Part shown: piece by piece, positions 12,605 through 23,590 of the stretch
How positions within the stretch are numbered: the first letter of the stretch is position 1
How the letters are laid out: every line of letters begins with the position of its first letter
Assembly (NCBI GenBank): GCA_036674765.1
Contig: JARVKI010000030.1
Span: 186,001 to 250,000 of the forward strand
Direction: 5' to 3'
DNA: 64,000 bases
From: Seiridium cupressi
Lineage: Eukaryota; Ascomycota; Sordariomycetes; Amphisphaeriales; Sporocadaceae
Position numbers and translations under genes: made by a program
Notes under the pieces: generated by a model
What the model saw: the letters and a program-made list of their open reading frames with translations, nothing else
Databases searched by the model: none
What the model was told of the DNA's origin: nothing

Positions 12605-13323
12605 TCTGCTTAATGTTTTTTTGTAATGCATCTTTCAACGTTGGTATGACACGGAAGCGTCAATTTCATGTTTCAGTATGAGTAATGATCTTGTATCATC
12701 ATTTTGGGGGTATTCCTATATTCACGGTCTTGGGTCAGGTGGTTAGCCAAAATTGTTTTCATTTTTAAGTAATGTAGTACATAGCAAGAATATCCACGAT
12801 GTTCAAAATAACTGCACGTTTCACTTGTTACCTGTCTTCGTTGAAATCATGACCAGTATGTGACCGACGAGCTCACCGCATCTTGCATCGCGGGTCGTGT
12901 CGGCTACGTCCATGCGACGACCATCGCTCCTGATTGGAACTGCCAAATTCGCAGCTCTAGCCCCAGACCACAGACATGGATAATACCGTAACTCTAATCG
13001 ATTAATGACGTTAGATATGACGTATGCTGTGCGGATGTTGGTGTGCAAGGTCGCGCAGTACCAAGTAGTAGCTTGACTCGCCTAAGGGAGGGCGAACATG
13101 TGGCCCAGTAGCCTGGACCACGAGGGCCGCACCTCCCCCGTCCAACTTCCCTGTTTGATAGATATTGTGGCTGGTGGCGTATTTCGATCTGTCGCATTCT
13201 GCACAAGAAAGATTTCAAAGATCTTCGATATCGCATGCCCTATTCGACCTACTATCACCACGATTTGCTTCTTCCAATCCATTGTTTAATATCAGAAAGT
13301 GTTCGTACTCGAAGTCTGCAGAT
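12605..13323. other. 0.7 kb intergenic
   Basis: This stretch holds the 3' flank of the LEA-like gene and the presumed promoter of the lipase gene. No coding potential is supported. Confidence 0.5.
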
Positions 13324-15178
13324 ATGCCTCGAACGCTACTGCTTTGCTTCATTCATGGTTTCAAAGGGGACGATGATACCTTCCAGACGTTTCCTTACGA
13401 CTTGAAAGTCCAGGTCGCCAAAAAGTTGCCAGCTCAAAGCGTTGAGTCAGTCGTATACCCCAAGTATGAGACGAAAGGAGAGCTGGCACAGTCGTCGGAG
13501 CAGTTTTTGTCATGGTATGTACAGGACTGAAGCTGGAGAAGAGTTGCACGAGCTAATATCGGACAGGCTGAAGGAAAGAGTAATGGAAGTGCGCAAGCAA
13601 CATAGCGAAAATCCGTGGCCGCCAAATGATCGAGATGTTGGCGTAGTCTTGGTTGCGCATTCGATGGGGTGAGTCCGGCCAAGAAACCAGCTCGAGACCA
13701 TGCTAATTCTCGGCAGAGGTTTTGTGGCAGCCGATGCACTTTTTTCCGTCTTGAATGACAGGATCACAAATAAGGACGACGAGAAAACACCCATATTTCC
13801 TCTCATCCAGGGCATCTTGACGTTTGACACTCCATACAATGGCCTAGCGCGGTCCATGTTCGTCTATGGTGCCTTCTCCAACTACCAGAAGGTCAGCAGC
13901 GTCTTCAACGTCATGACGGCCATCTCCGCGGCGGCACCATCACAGCTCAGCAAGCTTGCAATCAAGCGCGGTACCACGTCCGCCGTTACAGCACGGAGCT
14001 CGGGTACAGCATGGAAAAACTGGCAACTCATCGCTGTGAAGACCGGCACTGTTGGCGCGATTGCGGCTGGCGGTGTTACTGCGTATATCCACCGCAAGCA
14101 GATCATGGAGGGCGTAAAGAATATGCGTAATCTGAACAGGGAAACTGTCCAAGAATCGGTCAAGGGGGGCTACCAGAACAGTGTTGATGCGCTCGGCCAG
14201 GGGCTGGCGTATATTAACCGCGGCAATGTCGGGAAATCCTTCGAGTACCTGTCCGATCATTTCACCTTCATCGGCTCTTTGCTGAAGCAGCAGGAGCTCA
14301 GCAGGAGATTGGAGCGCATGGGTGCTCTTAAAGGTGTCGGTATCCATGATTACTACACATCTCTCGGCGAAAACGGGGTATGGAGTGGTGGTTACTTCAT
14401 CCCTGAGAGAACCTTCTGCGCCATTCCCGAGAAGGAGCATGTGGCCAACCACTTGTTCGCCAAGAAAATCATCACCGAGACAGAGGACGAGATTCAAGCG
14501 CATATGAGCATTTTCAAGCGGGACAAGAACACCAATTACGAGCAAATGACTGACGAGGCAAGCGACTTGGTTATCAAATGGTTTGACGACGATTCCGTCA
14601 TTGTGGACGACCCCAAATTTGCGGCTCCGACACCTCCCGAGCCGATCGAGGAGCCGGTCACCACCACTGAGGACGGCAAGGAGATTCCGAAAGCTGAAGG
14701 AATCACCGAGAAGGGTGAGGGCGAGATGGAGACCCAGACCGATGATGAGTCTTTGCCAGACGAGTCGCCATTGGACATTGCAGCAGCTGCATCCATGGTC
14801 CCTCTGCCAGACGGCGACGATGCCGCACCGGAAAGTATCGAGGCGAACGAGGCTGTGAAGAGCACCTACATGAGATACCTGTTCGGTGTTGCTCAGCAAG
14901 CCGGCACTGGCATCAAGTCCTACGTACCCAGGACGATGCCCGATATGCCTTCTGGGCCAAGCTTCAAGTCATATATCCCGAGTCAGATTCCATCCATGCC
15001 GCAGATGCCAAACCTGCCCTCGATGAGCGTGTTCTCGCGGAAGCAGAAGACCGAGTCTGGTACTGATCTCCCCGCTGAGGCACACAAGGATACGCCACAG
15101 GAAGGTGCTGTTACGGAGGCGACACCCACCGAGGCGACACCTGCCGAAGGTCAAGTTCCCGTGGAGCAGAAGTCATAA
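13324..15178 (+). CDS. DUF676-type lipase / alpha/beta-hydrolase
   Basis: Three exons (13324-13514, 13567-13668, 13717-15178) give 584 aa. The first intron sits inside a Trp codon and the second interrupts the nucleophile elbow, which reads VLVAHSMGG once spliced. The N-terminal LLLCFIHGFKG is the HGF/oxyanion-loop motif of the DUF676 (putative serine esterase) family, and GILTFDTPYNG after the elbow is also typical. A hydrophobic stretch at about residues 205-228 (VGAIAAGGVTAYI) may be a membrane segment. The C-terminal 200 residues are acidic and proline-rich, probably disordered. Hydrolysis of a lipid or ester is the expected activity, with unknown substrate. The start was chosen because homologous-looking sequence begins right there, although the frame is open further upstream. 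Confidence 0.85.
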
Positions 15179-16184
15179 ACTTTCAGAACGGTATTTTTCT
15201 CCAATTGCACAATTTTGATCGCCCCATTCTAGAGCATGAACACCGGAAAGTTGAACACGCGAGGGGTGGGGGCTACTTTATTACGCATTAACGTTGCTTA
15301 TGATATCCTTGATTTCACCTAAGCGGAGGGAGCTGGTTTTGACCAAAGTCCCTCGGCGTCAAATCTAGAGAATACACGACTTTCATTTCTTGATAATCAA
15401 ATCACTGCTGGTGCTAGTGGGTGATTGGGGTGTCGTCACCTCCCAGGCAAAACGTGTGCTCTAAGCTATCCAGAGTGCAAGATCGGGATTCCTTTTCCCA
15501 GCCAAGCTTCATCGCCAATCACGATCTCAAGCCACGTACCCAAGCCACTATGAAACATCTAGCTCATGTCGCTAACTTAGTGACATGCAAGTGATTGATC
15601 TCGGGCAGCCCTGTAGAATACCCACATAATCGGTGAGCGGCTACATACATTGTAGCGACGACAGGGATAGTGCGGGATGCTGCGGTTGGTTGCGCTTCGA
15701 AATGTCGTGTATCTGGTCGGTGCCGTGCTCCGGCAGGGTAGGTAAACCAGGCGCTGGTGACCTTGGGCTGGTTCAGACGAGATCCGGAGGACGTCCCATG
15801 GGAGATGTCTGGTTCGAAAAGAAAGTTTCTCGGCAATTCTGCCAGTTGGATGTTGGTACTAGCATCATAACGTTGAGCAACAATCCTCCAGTTGGATGTA
15901 CAGGTACCCACGTTAGCACTCGCTTGATCCTGCCCTGATCTCATAGTGTGGCGAAGCACCGGGGTTCTGACGTACCCAAGTTCCAGGATCCAAAAGGTGG
16001 GCCAACACACCCCTGCTGTGGAGCTCGAGCTGGTATAAGACAGCTCTCAAGAAGTCCAGAAGGAGGTTGATTGTCTTCATTCCACATTCATCCCACCAGC
16101 CACAAGTCCAAACAAAAAACTACATCCCAAACCTACTATCACATATCCATCCTACTCCCAACTAAAATAAAATCACCATCCATC
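15179..16184. other. 1 kb intergenic with a probable core promoter at its right end
   Basis: No supported gene is seen. The last 150 bases carry a TATA-like element and a CA/CT-rich leader for the small gene that starts at 16185. Confidence 0.45.
16034..16040 (+). promoter_or_regulatory. TATA-like element of the small Gly-rich gene
   Basis: TATAAGA lies about 150 bp before ATG 16185. It is followed by a pyrimidine/CA-rich, G-poor leader, as is common for highly expressed fungal genes. Seen in sequence; function inferred. Confidence 0.4.
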
Positions 16185-16481
16185 ATGAGCAACCAGAACA
16201 ACCAGCAAGGCGGCGGTCTCCTCGGTGGTCTCACAGGCGGTCTTGACAACGTCCTGACCGGCGGCGAGAAGGCTCAAGGCCAGGGTGGACTCCTTGGCGG
16301 TCTCGGTGGTGCCGTGGGCAAGACCACCGAGGGCGTCGGCAGCGCCGTGAACCAGACCGGACAGGGTGTCGGTAACGTCGGCAAGGGTGTCACCGAGGGT
16401 GCTGGCAACGCGGTCGGCGGTGTCACTGATGGGGTTGGCAACACTGTTACGGGCCTCACGGGGGGAGAGAGGAAGCAGTAA
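16185..16481 (+). CDS. Small Gly-rich LEA-like protein
   Basis: This is a 98-aa single exon starting MSNQNNQQGGG, with ATG in a good context (ATCATG after a long A/C-rich leader). It consists almost entirely of imperfect 11-residue-like repeats of the type GVGNVGKGVTEG and GLLGGLGGAVG. These closely resemble the Gly/Ala/Thr block in the giant LEA-like gene 3.6 kb upstream (GGLGGALGGVGNAAKG). It has no cysteine, signal peptide or membrane segment. It ends in Glu-Arg-Lys-Gln. The probable role is a small disordered, stress- or spore-associated protein, which is inference from composition and from the paralogous neighbour. Confidence 0.75.
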   Translation: MSNQNNQQGGGLLGGLTGGLDNVLTGGEKAQGQGGLLGGLGGAVGKTTEGVGSAVNQTGQGVGNVGKGVTEGAGNAVGGVTDGVGNTVTGLTGGERKQ

Positions 16482-16715
16482 GGGCAACAGTCTCGTGTAT
16501 GAATTATCATGTTTGAAATGAAATGAAGAAATGAACAATTTGGCAGATGCTGTACCTGCCGCACAACCTACAAGACAAGCTTACTACCTGCCAATGCAAA
16601 CCAATGTGACCTTGTCGAGTGCTCTTTGAAGCCATGAACGACAATGGATTGCGTCATTCCTCGATGCCCAGGTCGTGTCATTAAATTATATATGATTCTC
16701 ATCATAATGTCATCA

Positions 16716-18620
16716 TTAATTTAAATATAATGTAGTTGTCTCATTGACGTCGTCAAATATGTCGAAATTTGGGCAAGATCCATTATACGGTCTTTCCAAA
16801 AGGCCCACTCTCCTAAACACACTTTTGTTCGCATCCACACACGTCAGTATCAACGATGTTTCCTTATGTTCCTCAATGCGAGTAGTTTGAGTTTGGAAAC
16901 ATAATTTGAGGAAGAGAAGGGAAGACTCGTCAAGATAATCTCTTCGATCATCATCCAGTGTGACTACCCCTAGATCGTGCAAGGTCCGATTGAGGCCTGG
17001 TCCTTCGTCTGCTGGCAAAATCCTCTTCAGCGCTCGGTCAATGGAGACGGTGAAGCCGGAAAGAACAGCTGTTCCTCCTTGAACTTCTCCAAACTGATCA
17101 CTGCCGGGGGCGTAGTCCATAACGACATCCATCACAGCTACCATGTCGGTGGTGGAGACGGCCTTTTCCACAAACGTTACTTCGGTATTGACTGAAGCCC
17201 ATGACCACGATGGTATACGGGTAATCTTTTTATATTCTTGAAGCGGCCCCCTTCTCTTCCACATCAAATCTCTCACGAAGTTGTCCTTCCATAACCCCGC
17301 ATAGTAATCACACCCTCGGAAGAAGGGCGACATCCTCCTTGCCGCACCGGAAATAGCTGGGAGCCGGTCGCGGCTGAAGGTGAGATCAAGTCGAGAATAC
17401 TCCTGCACAAGCTGATGCCATATTTCCCTCAGGTCGGCTCTCGATGCCACGGTTAGTTTCGACTCGTAGAGCAAGTTCTTGTCGAACGGAACCCAGCCTG
17501 GCGACCACAACGATCGTATGCAACCGCACTCACACGTCGTTCGCTCCATACACTCCCAGATGAGTTCATCGGGGGTGAAGTGCACGACGCGCGGCGAAAG
17601 CAGTCGCTCCTGTAGAACCCAGCCGCGGGTGAGGAGCGGGAAAGGAACGGGCCCGGTCCCATGGGTGAGGGTCTTGCGTATGCGGATAGTCTGAGGTGTT
17701 CCAGACTCGGACTGGTATGTGAGCCTTTGGGATAGATGCGCTCGTGGCGATTTCGAAGTGAAGCTGTGGAGATCGGAGGACGACAGGGTCGCGGCAAGTG
17801 TTACGGTGCTGCCGGCGTATATGGACGCCATCTTCGCCGACTCCAGCTGCCAGTCTTCCTGCGAATCTTGTATGATGCAAAGCGAGTCAATCCAGAGGTA
17901 TCGAATGCCGAGCCTCCGTGTGATATCGACGGCATCTTGGAACGAACGAGGGAGAGCTGTCCAAGGAATATGCTCTAGGTGCTGAAGAATGTTGGTAGTG
18001 GTGGTGATTAATGACTGTGTTGATCCCCAGCAATGACTAAGGCAAGCATAGGACACGTTGTCCTTTTCCAGGGTGCTATGAAGCCGAATGAGATGGGGCT
18101 TAGATACATCCAGCACTCTTGTCGGGAGGTGCAGTGCTGTGCTGGACTTGATGCACGAATGAGTCGATTGGCATTCTTCAATCCACTCATGGATCTTCGA
18201 GATGGCCGCATCAGATGCCGTGTCGCCTGATAACTCTGTCGGGCTCTCGCCGTGCTTCTTCAGTTTCCATGGTGGCTTGTCTTCTGCGCAGCTGTTCGTT
18301 AGAATCATCTCGTACCGAGCGACGAGGTAGCGGGCGCTCTCACCTTCAATGCAATAGAGATCAGCACTAAACAGTATGTCGCGCTTCCCTTCCTGCTTTA
18401 CCACCACTCGTAATCCATTGAGTCGCATCGCATCCCAGCCCATAATTACATCCCCCTCCTCTTTGTTGGGCTCTTTTAGTAGAGAGTATGACTGAAACAG
18501 CAGGCCGCATGTTTGACATCCGCAGCCCTCATCGAACGAATCGCGTATCCGGCGCAGTGGGACGCCATGGACAGCCGACACGGATTCGTCTAGATCCTGA
18601 CAGATGAGACAACGAGGCAT
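16716..18620 (-). CDS. HET-domain protein (heterokaryon incompatibility family)
   Basis: This is a single-exon frame of 634 aa. The N-terminus is Cys-rich (MPRCLICQDL, CGCQTCGLLF). The HET domain spans about residues 190-340, with its three hallmark blocks: VSYACLSHCWG, then RYLWIDSLCIIQD, then ASIYAGSTVTLAA. The later part keeps the usual TRGWVLQERLLSPRVVHF and RIPSWSWASV blocks. HET proteins take part in non-self recognition and programmed cell death in filamentous fungi. Many genomic copies have no known partner, and no NLR- or other partner-like gene lies beside this one. The frame is intact. The downstream neighbour is the small Gly-rich gene, convergent with it. Confidence 0.93.
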   Translation of the reverse strand: MPRCLICQDLDESVSAVHGVPLRRIRDSFDEGCGCQTCGLLFQSYSLLKEPNKEEGDVIMGWDAMRLNGLRVVVKQEGKRDILFSADLYCIEGESARYLVARYEMILTNSCAEDKPPWKLKKHGESPTELSGDTASDAAISKIHEWIEECQSTHSCIKSSTALHLPTRVLDVSKPHLIRLHSTLEKDNVSYACLSHCWGSTQSLITTTTNILQHLEHIPWTALPRSFQDAVDITRRLGIRYLWIDSLCIIQDSQEDWQLESAKMASIYAGSTVTLAATLSSSDLHSFTSKSPRAHLSQRLTYQSESGTPQTIRIRKTLTHGTGPVPFPLLTRGWVLQERLLSPRVVHFTPDELIWECMERTTCECGCIRSLWSPGWVPFDKNLLYESKLTVASRADLREIWHQLVQEYSRLDLTFSRDRLPAISGAARRMSPFFRGCDYYAGLWKDNFVRDLMWKRRGPLQEYKKITRIPSWSWASVNTEVTFVEKAVSTTDMVAVMDVVMDYAPGSDQFGEVQGGTAVLSGFTVSIDRALKRILPADEGPGLNRTLHDLGVVTLDDDRRDYLDESSLLFLKLCFQTQTTRIEEHKETSLILTCVDANKSVFRRVGLLERPYNGSCPNFDIFDDVNETTTLYLN

Positions 18621-19467
18621 CGGAGGCGCTTGAAATGCGTAATGCTCTTCCTCCTAATGTTAAGCCGGCATTGAGGCAGATATTTTCATCGTTTGATGGA
18701 AAGGGAACCTCTGAACAGTTGAGATCCATGATTTTGCAGTCGGGTTAAAGCTGCGAGGTTTTGGGGCACTTCTAGCGCTAAGGCGTAACTATTTTTGCTT
18801 GTGCGGAAGCTACCTACTTGCTCAAATGTCACGCTGATAATTCTACGAAACATACAAATGCACTATAAAGATGCTATCGCGATTTTGTATCAATCACTAG
18901 ACCAATGATAGGCTACCCAACAAATTCCGTAAACTTCTTTCATAGAAGGTACCGAGAAGACGATCAAAGGCTATTTTCTCGCAAAGGGCCAGGATTCGCG
19001 CTACTGGTGATTGGAGTTCGGCATCAGCTTGCGAGCACCATGCTCTGCGTACCTGGACATTGATACTATAGTATGGATGTGGTCCCTGTAGCAGAGGGCT
19101 TGTATTTCTTGTGGTGTCGCAAGATGCAGAGACATTGTTTCAACACATTGTAGTCAATTCCACAGTGTCACGTTGCCATACTGGCCAGTAGCACTAAACA
19201 TTCCCTTTTCGCCAAAATCTATGACCATGCAGTATGCGGCATCTGTATCGGTACGTCCTCATCCTAACATCAAGATTGGCTGATCGTGAATCCGATACCG
19301 ACAATGCGGAACGAAATTGAAGGTCCATCAACGAAACACAAAATAATCCTCAAGCGGTATGGTAAGCAAACTGATCTACTAACATGGAGGGGAGATGGAC
19401 CCTCGTTCCCTACTGTGATAGCCACCTGGTCCGAAGCCTTGATCAGGACGCTTCCAATCTCCAACCC
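18621..19467. other. 0.85 kb intergenic
   Basis: Nothing coding is supported. It contains the promoter side of the HET gene and the 3' flank of the GNAT-like gene. Confidence 0.45.
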
Positions 19468-20235
19468 TCACGCAGAATATATCATCGCCTCGTGCCAGAA
19501 TACCCCTAGCCCGTCGAGCCTCGTAATAGTGCCATTATATATATCCTCAAACCCAATCGACTTATACAACGGGTATCCCGCGGGTGTAGCGATCAACGTC
19601 GTGGGCAAGCCCATGTTGTCCGCTAACGCCATCCCCCAATGGAGATGAACTGCCGCGAAGCCATTCCCGTCCCACTTGGGATGGGTCGCGAGAAGCTCTA
19701 GGTACACCTGCTGGTCATATACGTCGTCGAGATATGTTTTCTCCATGTCCGCCATCTGCTTTGCGTAATCCTCCGCTCGAGTCTTATTCACGTCAAGCCG
19801 TTGTGCACAATTACCGCTGTCTAGAAACATCAGATGTGCGGGTGAATCGATGGTTTCCCTGGTTTTGTTGAACTGCCAGATGGAGAAAGAGACGACGCGT
19901 GATCCCGACTCTGATGTCTGGTCCGGCACCGAGATTACCCTGACTATGGGCGCGTTGGACGGTCTGTGCCTGAAGAAATCCTCTATGCTCTTTCGCGAGC
20001 ATTCCCATTGATACCCGGGATGTTCATCTTGGAATTGATGCAGATACTTCCAGGCCGGTGCAGGCGAGAATGCGTCAAAGAGTGTAGTGGCGAGGTTAAC
20101 GGCATCCTGAAATCGGGGTTCGCGGAACTCGAAAGGTACTGCACCGAGGGGCTGCTGACTGGATAGATGTGCCAACGAAACTGGGAGGTTCGACCATAGC
20201 ATGAATAGGAATGAGATGAAGAACCTTGATTCCAT
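19468..20235 (-). CDS. GNAT-family N-acetyltransferase-like protein with signal peptide
   Basis: This is a single exon of 255 aa. Residues 1-22 (MESRFFISFLFMLWSNLPVS then LAH) look like a cleavable signal peptide or signal anchor. The remainder matches the fungal GNAT fold. It has an N-terminal block with FREPRFQDAVNLA, a central LYLELLATHPKWDGNG-like segment (here VYLELLATHPKWDGNGFA), and a C-terminal ATPAGYPLYKSIGFEDI typical of motif B. The usual acetyl-CoA P-loop (Q/RxxGxG/A) is replaced by the KWDGNGFAA region. A secretory leader on a GNAT protein is unusual, because acetyl-CoA is not expected outside the cytosol. The leader could be a mis-assigned start, but it is in frame with no internal Met before residue 12. 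Confidence 0.75.
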   Translation of the reverse strand: MESRFFISFLFMLWSNLPVSLAHLSSQQPLGAVPFEFREPRFQDAVNLATTLFDAFSPAPAWKYLHQFQDEHPGYQWECSRKSIEDFFRHRPSNAPIVRVISVPDQTSESGSRVVSFSIWQFNKTRETIDSPAHLMFLDSGNCAQRLDVNKTRAEDYAKQMADMEKTYLDDVYDQQVYLELLATHPKWDGNGFAAVHLHWGMALADNMGLPTTLIATPAGYPLYKSIGFEDIYNGTITRLDGLGVFWHEAMIYSA

Positions 20236-21890
20236 TGCACTTTGTTTTGATGTGACAGTCGCGGAATTCTATGAGAATGCAGTTGGAAGTTGGACTCCAA
20301 AAAGCAAGGAGTGTCGTATCAATACATATTCAGGTTTCCGTAAGCGATATCCGAATCCTGCCCCGGAGATAAGGAAACGCGAACGTGGGGGCGCAGCATA
20401 CATTGATTGTCCTTAGTCTAACGGTCAGCATTTACGATGCAGAGATAGGTGTTGAGTCCCTTGAAATAGGGGTAAAAATGAACTGGAGAGGGATCTACAA
20501 GCCGTTTAATTCATATCACTGTATAATTGTTCTAATGTCAATCCGTGCCACCGTCTTGAACGATTGATAGAATAGTTGAGCGCTGAATGGGATCGCTGAG
20601 GGGGGATGGAGCACAGCCAGCACCATCTCAGTCCGACACACGGGAAAACACTGCATGGTAGGAACGCTATTATATTATGTCCATGCCAATATCTTATGGA
20701 AGAGGTGTTATCCAAGGTAGGATGTCATATGTTGGCCATGGAGCTTGCCGTTGTAATACTGGAGCACTTGGAGAGTTTGGCTGGGGATCGTGGTAGAAGC
20801 CGTCAGCAAAATATTTCGCTGTCTTCTGCTTTGATTACCACGCGTTTTGGTGTTTCTCCCCCTCTTTCGTATTTTTTTTTTTTTTTTTTGGGAATGGAGG
20901 CAGTAATGTGCCCGCTGCAATGAATTACCTGGAATCAGAGTGCCAGGTGCAACAGGGCCGGTCTCGTCATCAATGACAAGGCGAACTCATTCTTTAGTCC
21001 AGCTTGAGCTAACAGAGTTGCTCTCGGCGATGTTCAACCTAGCTTTCTTGAAGACCCGGAGTTCAATATGTGTCCCATGTACTTACTCTCTCTTCTAACT
21101 TTAATCAGCAACATGCCTAGGCAGTACCTATGATAACCTATGTACTTTTACGTAATTCATTTATGGCCATGGACGAAATGAGGCAGCAGAGAGGGAAAGA
21201 AATCTTTTTTAAAAAAGAAAATGGAGCGTTCTCGGGTTCGGAGGAAAAAGAAAGAAAAAAGAAAAAAAGATATGGGCGACAGGTGGTCTTCTGCGGCGTT
21301 AGAACTTGATGTGGAGGTGTTGGCAACCGTGAGCAAAGCTCCGTCCACTTACCCCGAAGCCATCACGCTCAACGCCTCGGACGCTGTCTGAAAACAGAAC
21401 ACGTTAAGCAGCTTTATCACCTCCTTCGTTGCTGTGTGGATCACAACCGACCCTGATGGCTGGAATAATCACTTGTCACGCCTTCTTGGTTGCGTTATTC
21501 GACCCGAGTAGCTGGGACAATTCTGACCACGCCTTGTGGGCTTCGTTATTCCAAGCCTGCATACCCTTGTTTCACACCCTTCCATATTCGTCCCATTCTT
21601 GTTGCACCTGAATATTCCCCAAAATCCTCCAAGAGCTGGAAGGCTGGAAAATCTTCAGTTGGTTTGAACCTCTGCAAAGACCTCCAGGCCTGAACTTTTC
21701 TAGAGCTCTCTTGAAGTGCAGCTTTGCCATCTTTCCCTCTTTCCATCACTCTCTCCACCCTTCGTTACTCGCCACCTCATAAATTCCAGACCCAGGTAAG
21801 TTGTCACTTCATCAGTTTTGCTACCGTTCATTCCATCTCAACCCTCTCTTCGGCCCACCGCTCTGCGCATTCTTTTGCCATCCGCTAATA
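20236..21890. other. 1.65 kb intergenic with simple repeats
   Basis: No gene is supported. It includes a run of about 20 T near 20871-20890, and an A/G-rich tract at 21187-21275 that flips from T-rich to A-rich. The segment 21500-21890 has a pyrimidine-rich leader-like composition before the next gene. Confidence 0.45.
20871..20890. repeat. Poly-T homopolymer
   Basis: A T tract of about 20 bases follows CGTA. It is noted because it can slip in sequencing and assembly. Confidence 0.8.
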
Positions 21891-23115
21891 ATGTCAGCTA
21901 GGATGGCATCGACACAGTTGTCGGTATCGTCGGAGATCGCAAACGATGTCGTGCGTCGAGACATGAAGGCACTCTTACGTCTCCCTGGCTTCGACTTTGT
22001 GAAGCAAAATCCGCTCTCGTACACCACTCGCGAGCACGTTTTCAAAGTCTTGCACGCCTGTCTCCGCTACGAGAAGGAATGCGGTAGACGTTGACCCAAT
22101 GAGGCTAGGATTGCTTCTCGAATCACCTTGCTGGTGAACGCCGTAAGCAACCTCCGGAGTTAACCCCCTGCTTTTTTCAGCCTGTTTTAGGAGTAGCCTC
22201 TCCCTGATCGAGAGTCTCTGCTCTTGGAATATGAGCGTCAACTTTCGATAACTCGCCAAGACCACTTGAAAATTAAATTACTAACCCCCAGTGTTGTAGT
22301 GCATTGACGGCCTTGTCAAACTCCGCAAACAGTACTCAGGCGTGCATCGGTCGCTAATTGCCAGCCGCCTGGTAACTCGCGACTTTTGGGATCGTGTAGC
22401 TAAGTCACTCAACTGCTACCGTGATGGCAAGCTAGATACTTTCATCATGGGTTGCGATGCTAGAGTAACCATGACAATCTACGTCAGAGCGCAAGCCCTG
22501 CGAGACAAGAACGAAGCAATGGACAAGGAATTGCAACCGGCTCAAGAAGTCCTTCCTGTCCAGCACATCCCGGAAGTTCAGGCTCTTCACGACGCCCTTC
22601 ACAAGTGGCGCAAGATCGCCCCGAGCTCTTACATGAACACACGAAGATATCCATTGTGGGAGGACTTTCCGGCAGAGGCCACGGATGAGACTTCACAGCC
22701 AGATCCAACTGGTGCCATTTCACAGCCAGATTCAACTGGTGCCATTTCACAGCACGATTCAACAAGCAGCATTTCGCAGCTTGGTCCAACTGCCTCGAAC
22801 ACAAACCCCGAAATGACCCTGTCGCAAACTCTGGCGGAGATTGAGACGTTGAAGAAGCAGTTGGGCGATGTTCAGTCACATTTGATGACGATCCGAGAGC
22901 AGAACGAGAGCTTGTCAAAGGCAAACGAAACCCTGCGAGACAGGTACTACCACGCCAATGACCACTACGAGCTCTGGTTTGAGAAGCCGTGGTTGGACTT
23001 CGTCACTAGAGCAAACCCGCGTCGAGTTGCACGTCAAATGTCGGAGCTAGGTGGAGGCGACTTGAAGAAACTCCTAAGAGAGCAGTGGCTCCACTACTAT
23101 CCTAATGACAACTAG
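21891..23115 (+). pseudogene. Unknown coiled-coil-type gene with an in-frame TGA (possible pseudogene)
   Basis: Exon 1 starts at ATG 21891 (MSARMASTQLS) and reads into ACLRYEKECGRR, then a TGA at 22092-22094. The same frame continues without interruption (PNEARIASRITLLVNA) to a GTAAGC donor at 22143. With a TAG acceptor at 22299 and a CTAAC branch site at 22281-22285, this joins in phase to exon 2 (CIDGLVKLRKQYSG), which runs to the stop at 23113-23115. The product would be about 356 aa. It has three short repeats of the type DSTGAISQ (about nt 22690-22780) and a leucine-heptad segment (TLAEIETLKKQLGDVQSHL) suggesting a coiled coil. I recognise no family. The alternatives are a shorter gene starting in exon 2, or an intron that I cannot place over the TGA. 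Confidence 0.5.
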
Positions 23116-23590
23116 TTGGCGAAACGACCTTGAGTAACCATAGGAAAGAACTGGCATCGTTGTCTACTTGCAAGGAGTACTGGAGCAAGTTGGTGACCTA
23201 CTTTCTCCTGTGCGTGGATGAAGCACGTCGAGATACGGGTCAAAATACATGTTAGAGTACAGGTCAGGGTATATGTTAGAGTACAGGTCAGGGAAAATTT
23301 CATGTTACAGGTCACGGTAAAGATCAGGGTAAAGGTCACGGTAAAGGCCACGGTACAGGTCAGAGCACAGGTCAGGGTACACAAACTGTGTTGTATTGTA
23401 ACATTCGGCAGCGCACAATTGTGATGGATTTTCTGCTACTTCCTTCGTCCTCTTGACAGGTTCTATACAGTGACTATACAGTGACTTAGTCCGCTGGACG
23501 ACTGCTCCGTGCGTTGAGACGCCATATCTTGCCGACTTCTTCCCATACATCTAACCAAAACAATATAGCTCACTGTTCCGCATCGAAGTG
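23116..23590. other. Intergenic with a minisatellite
   Basis: The main content is the 12-bp tandem repeat annotated separately. No gene is supported. The flanking genes converge on this interval. Confidence 0.5.
23232..23382. repeat. 12-bp variable minisatellite, about 12.5 copies
   Basis: Units of 12 bp vary around GGTACAGGTCAG (for example GGTAAAGGTCAC, AGTACAGGTCAG). They run in perfect period with no spacers from 23232 to about 23375, plus a partial copy. The period of 12 keeps frame, so open frames exist through it on both strands, but these are a by-product of the repeat. Confidence 0.85.

Noticed and set aside
13940..14899. A 319-codon minus-strand frame opposite the lipase
   Set aside because: The plus strand encodes a recognisable hydrolase with correct splice phases; the antisense frame has no domain.
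22300..23115. Reading exon 2 of the unknown gene as an independent gene starting at 22342
   Set aside because: The apparent start is a GTG. The frame before it is open only back to a splice acceptor, which fits an internal exon better.
23232..23382. CRISPR-like regular repeat
   Set aside because: Units are contiguous 12-mers without spacers in a eukaryotic genome; this is a minisatellite.
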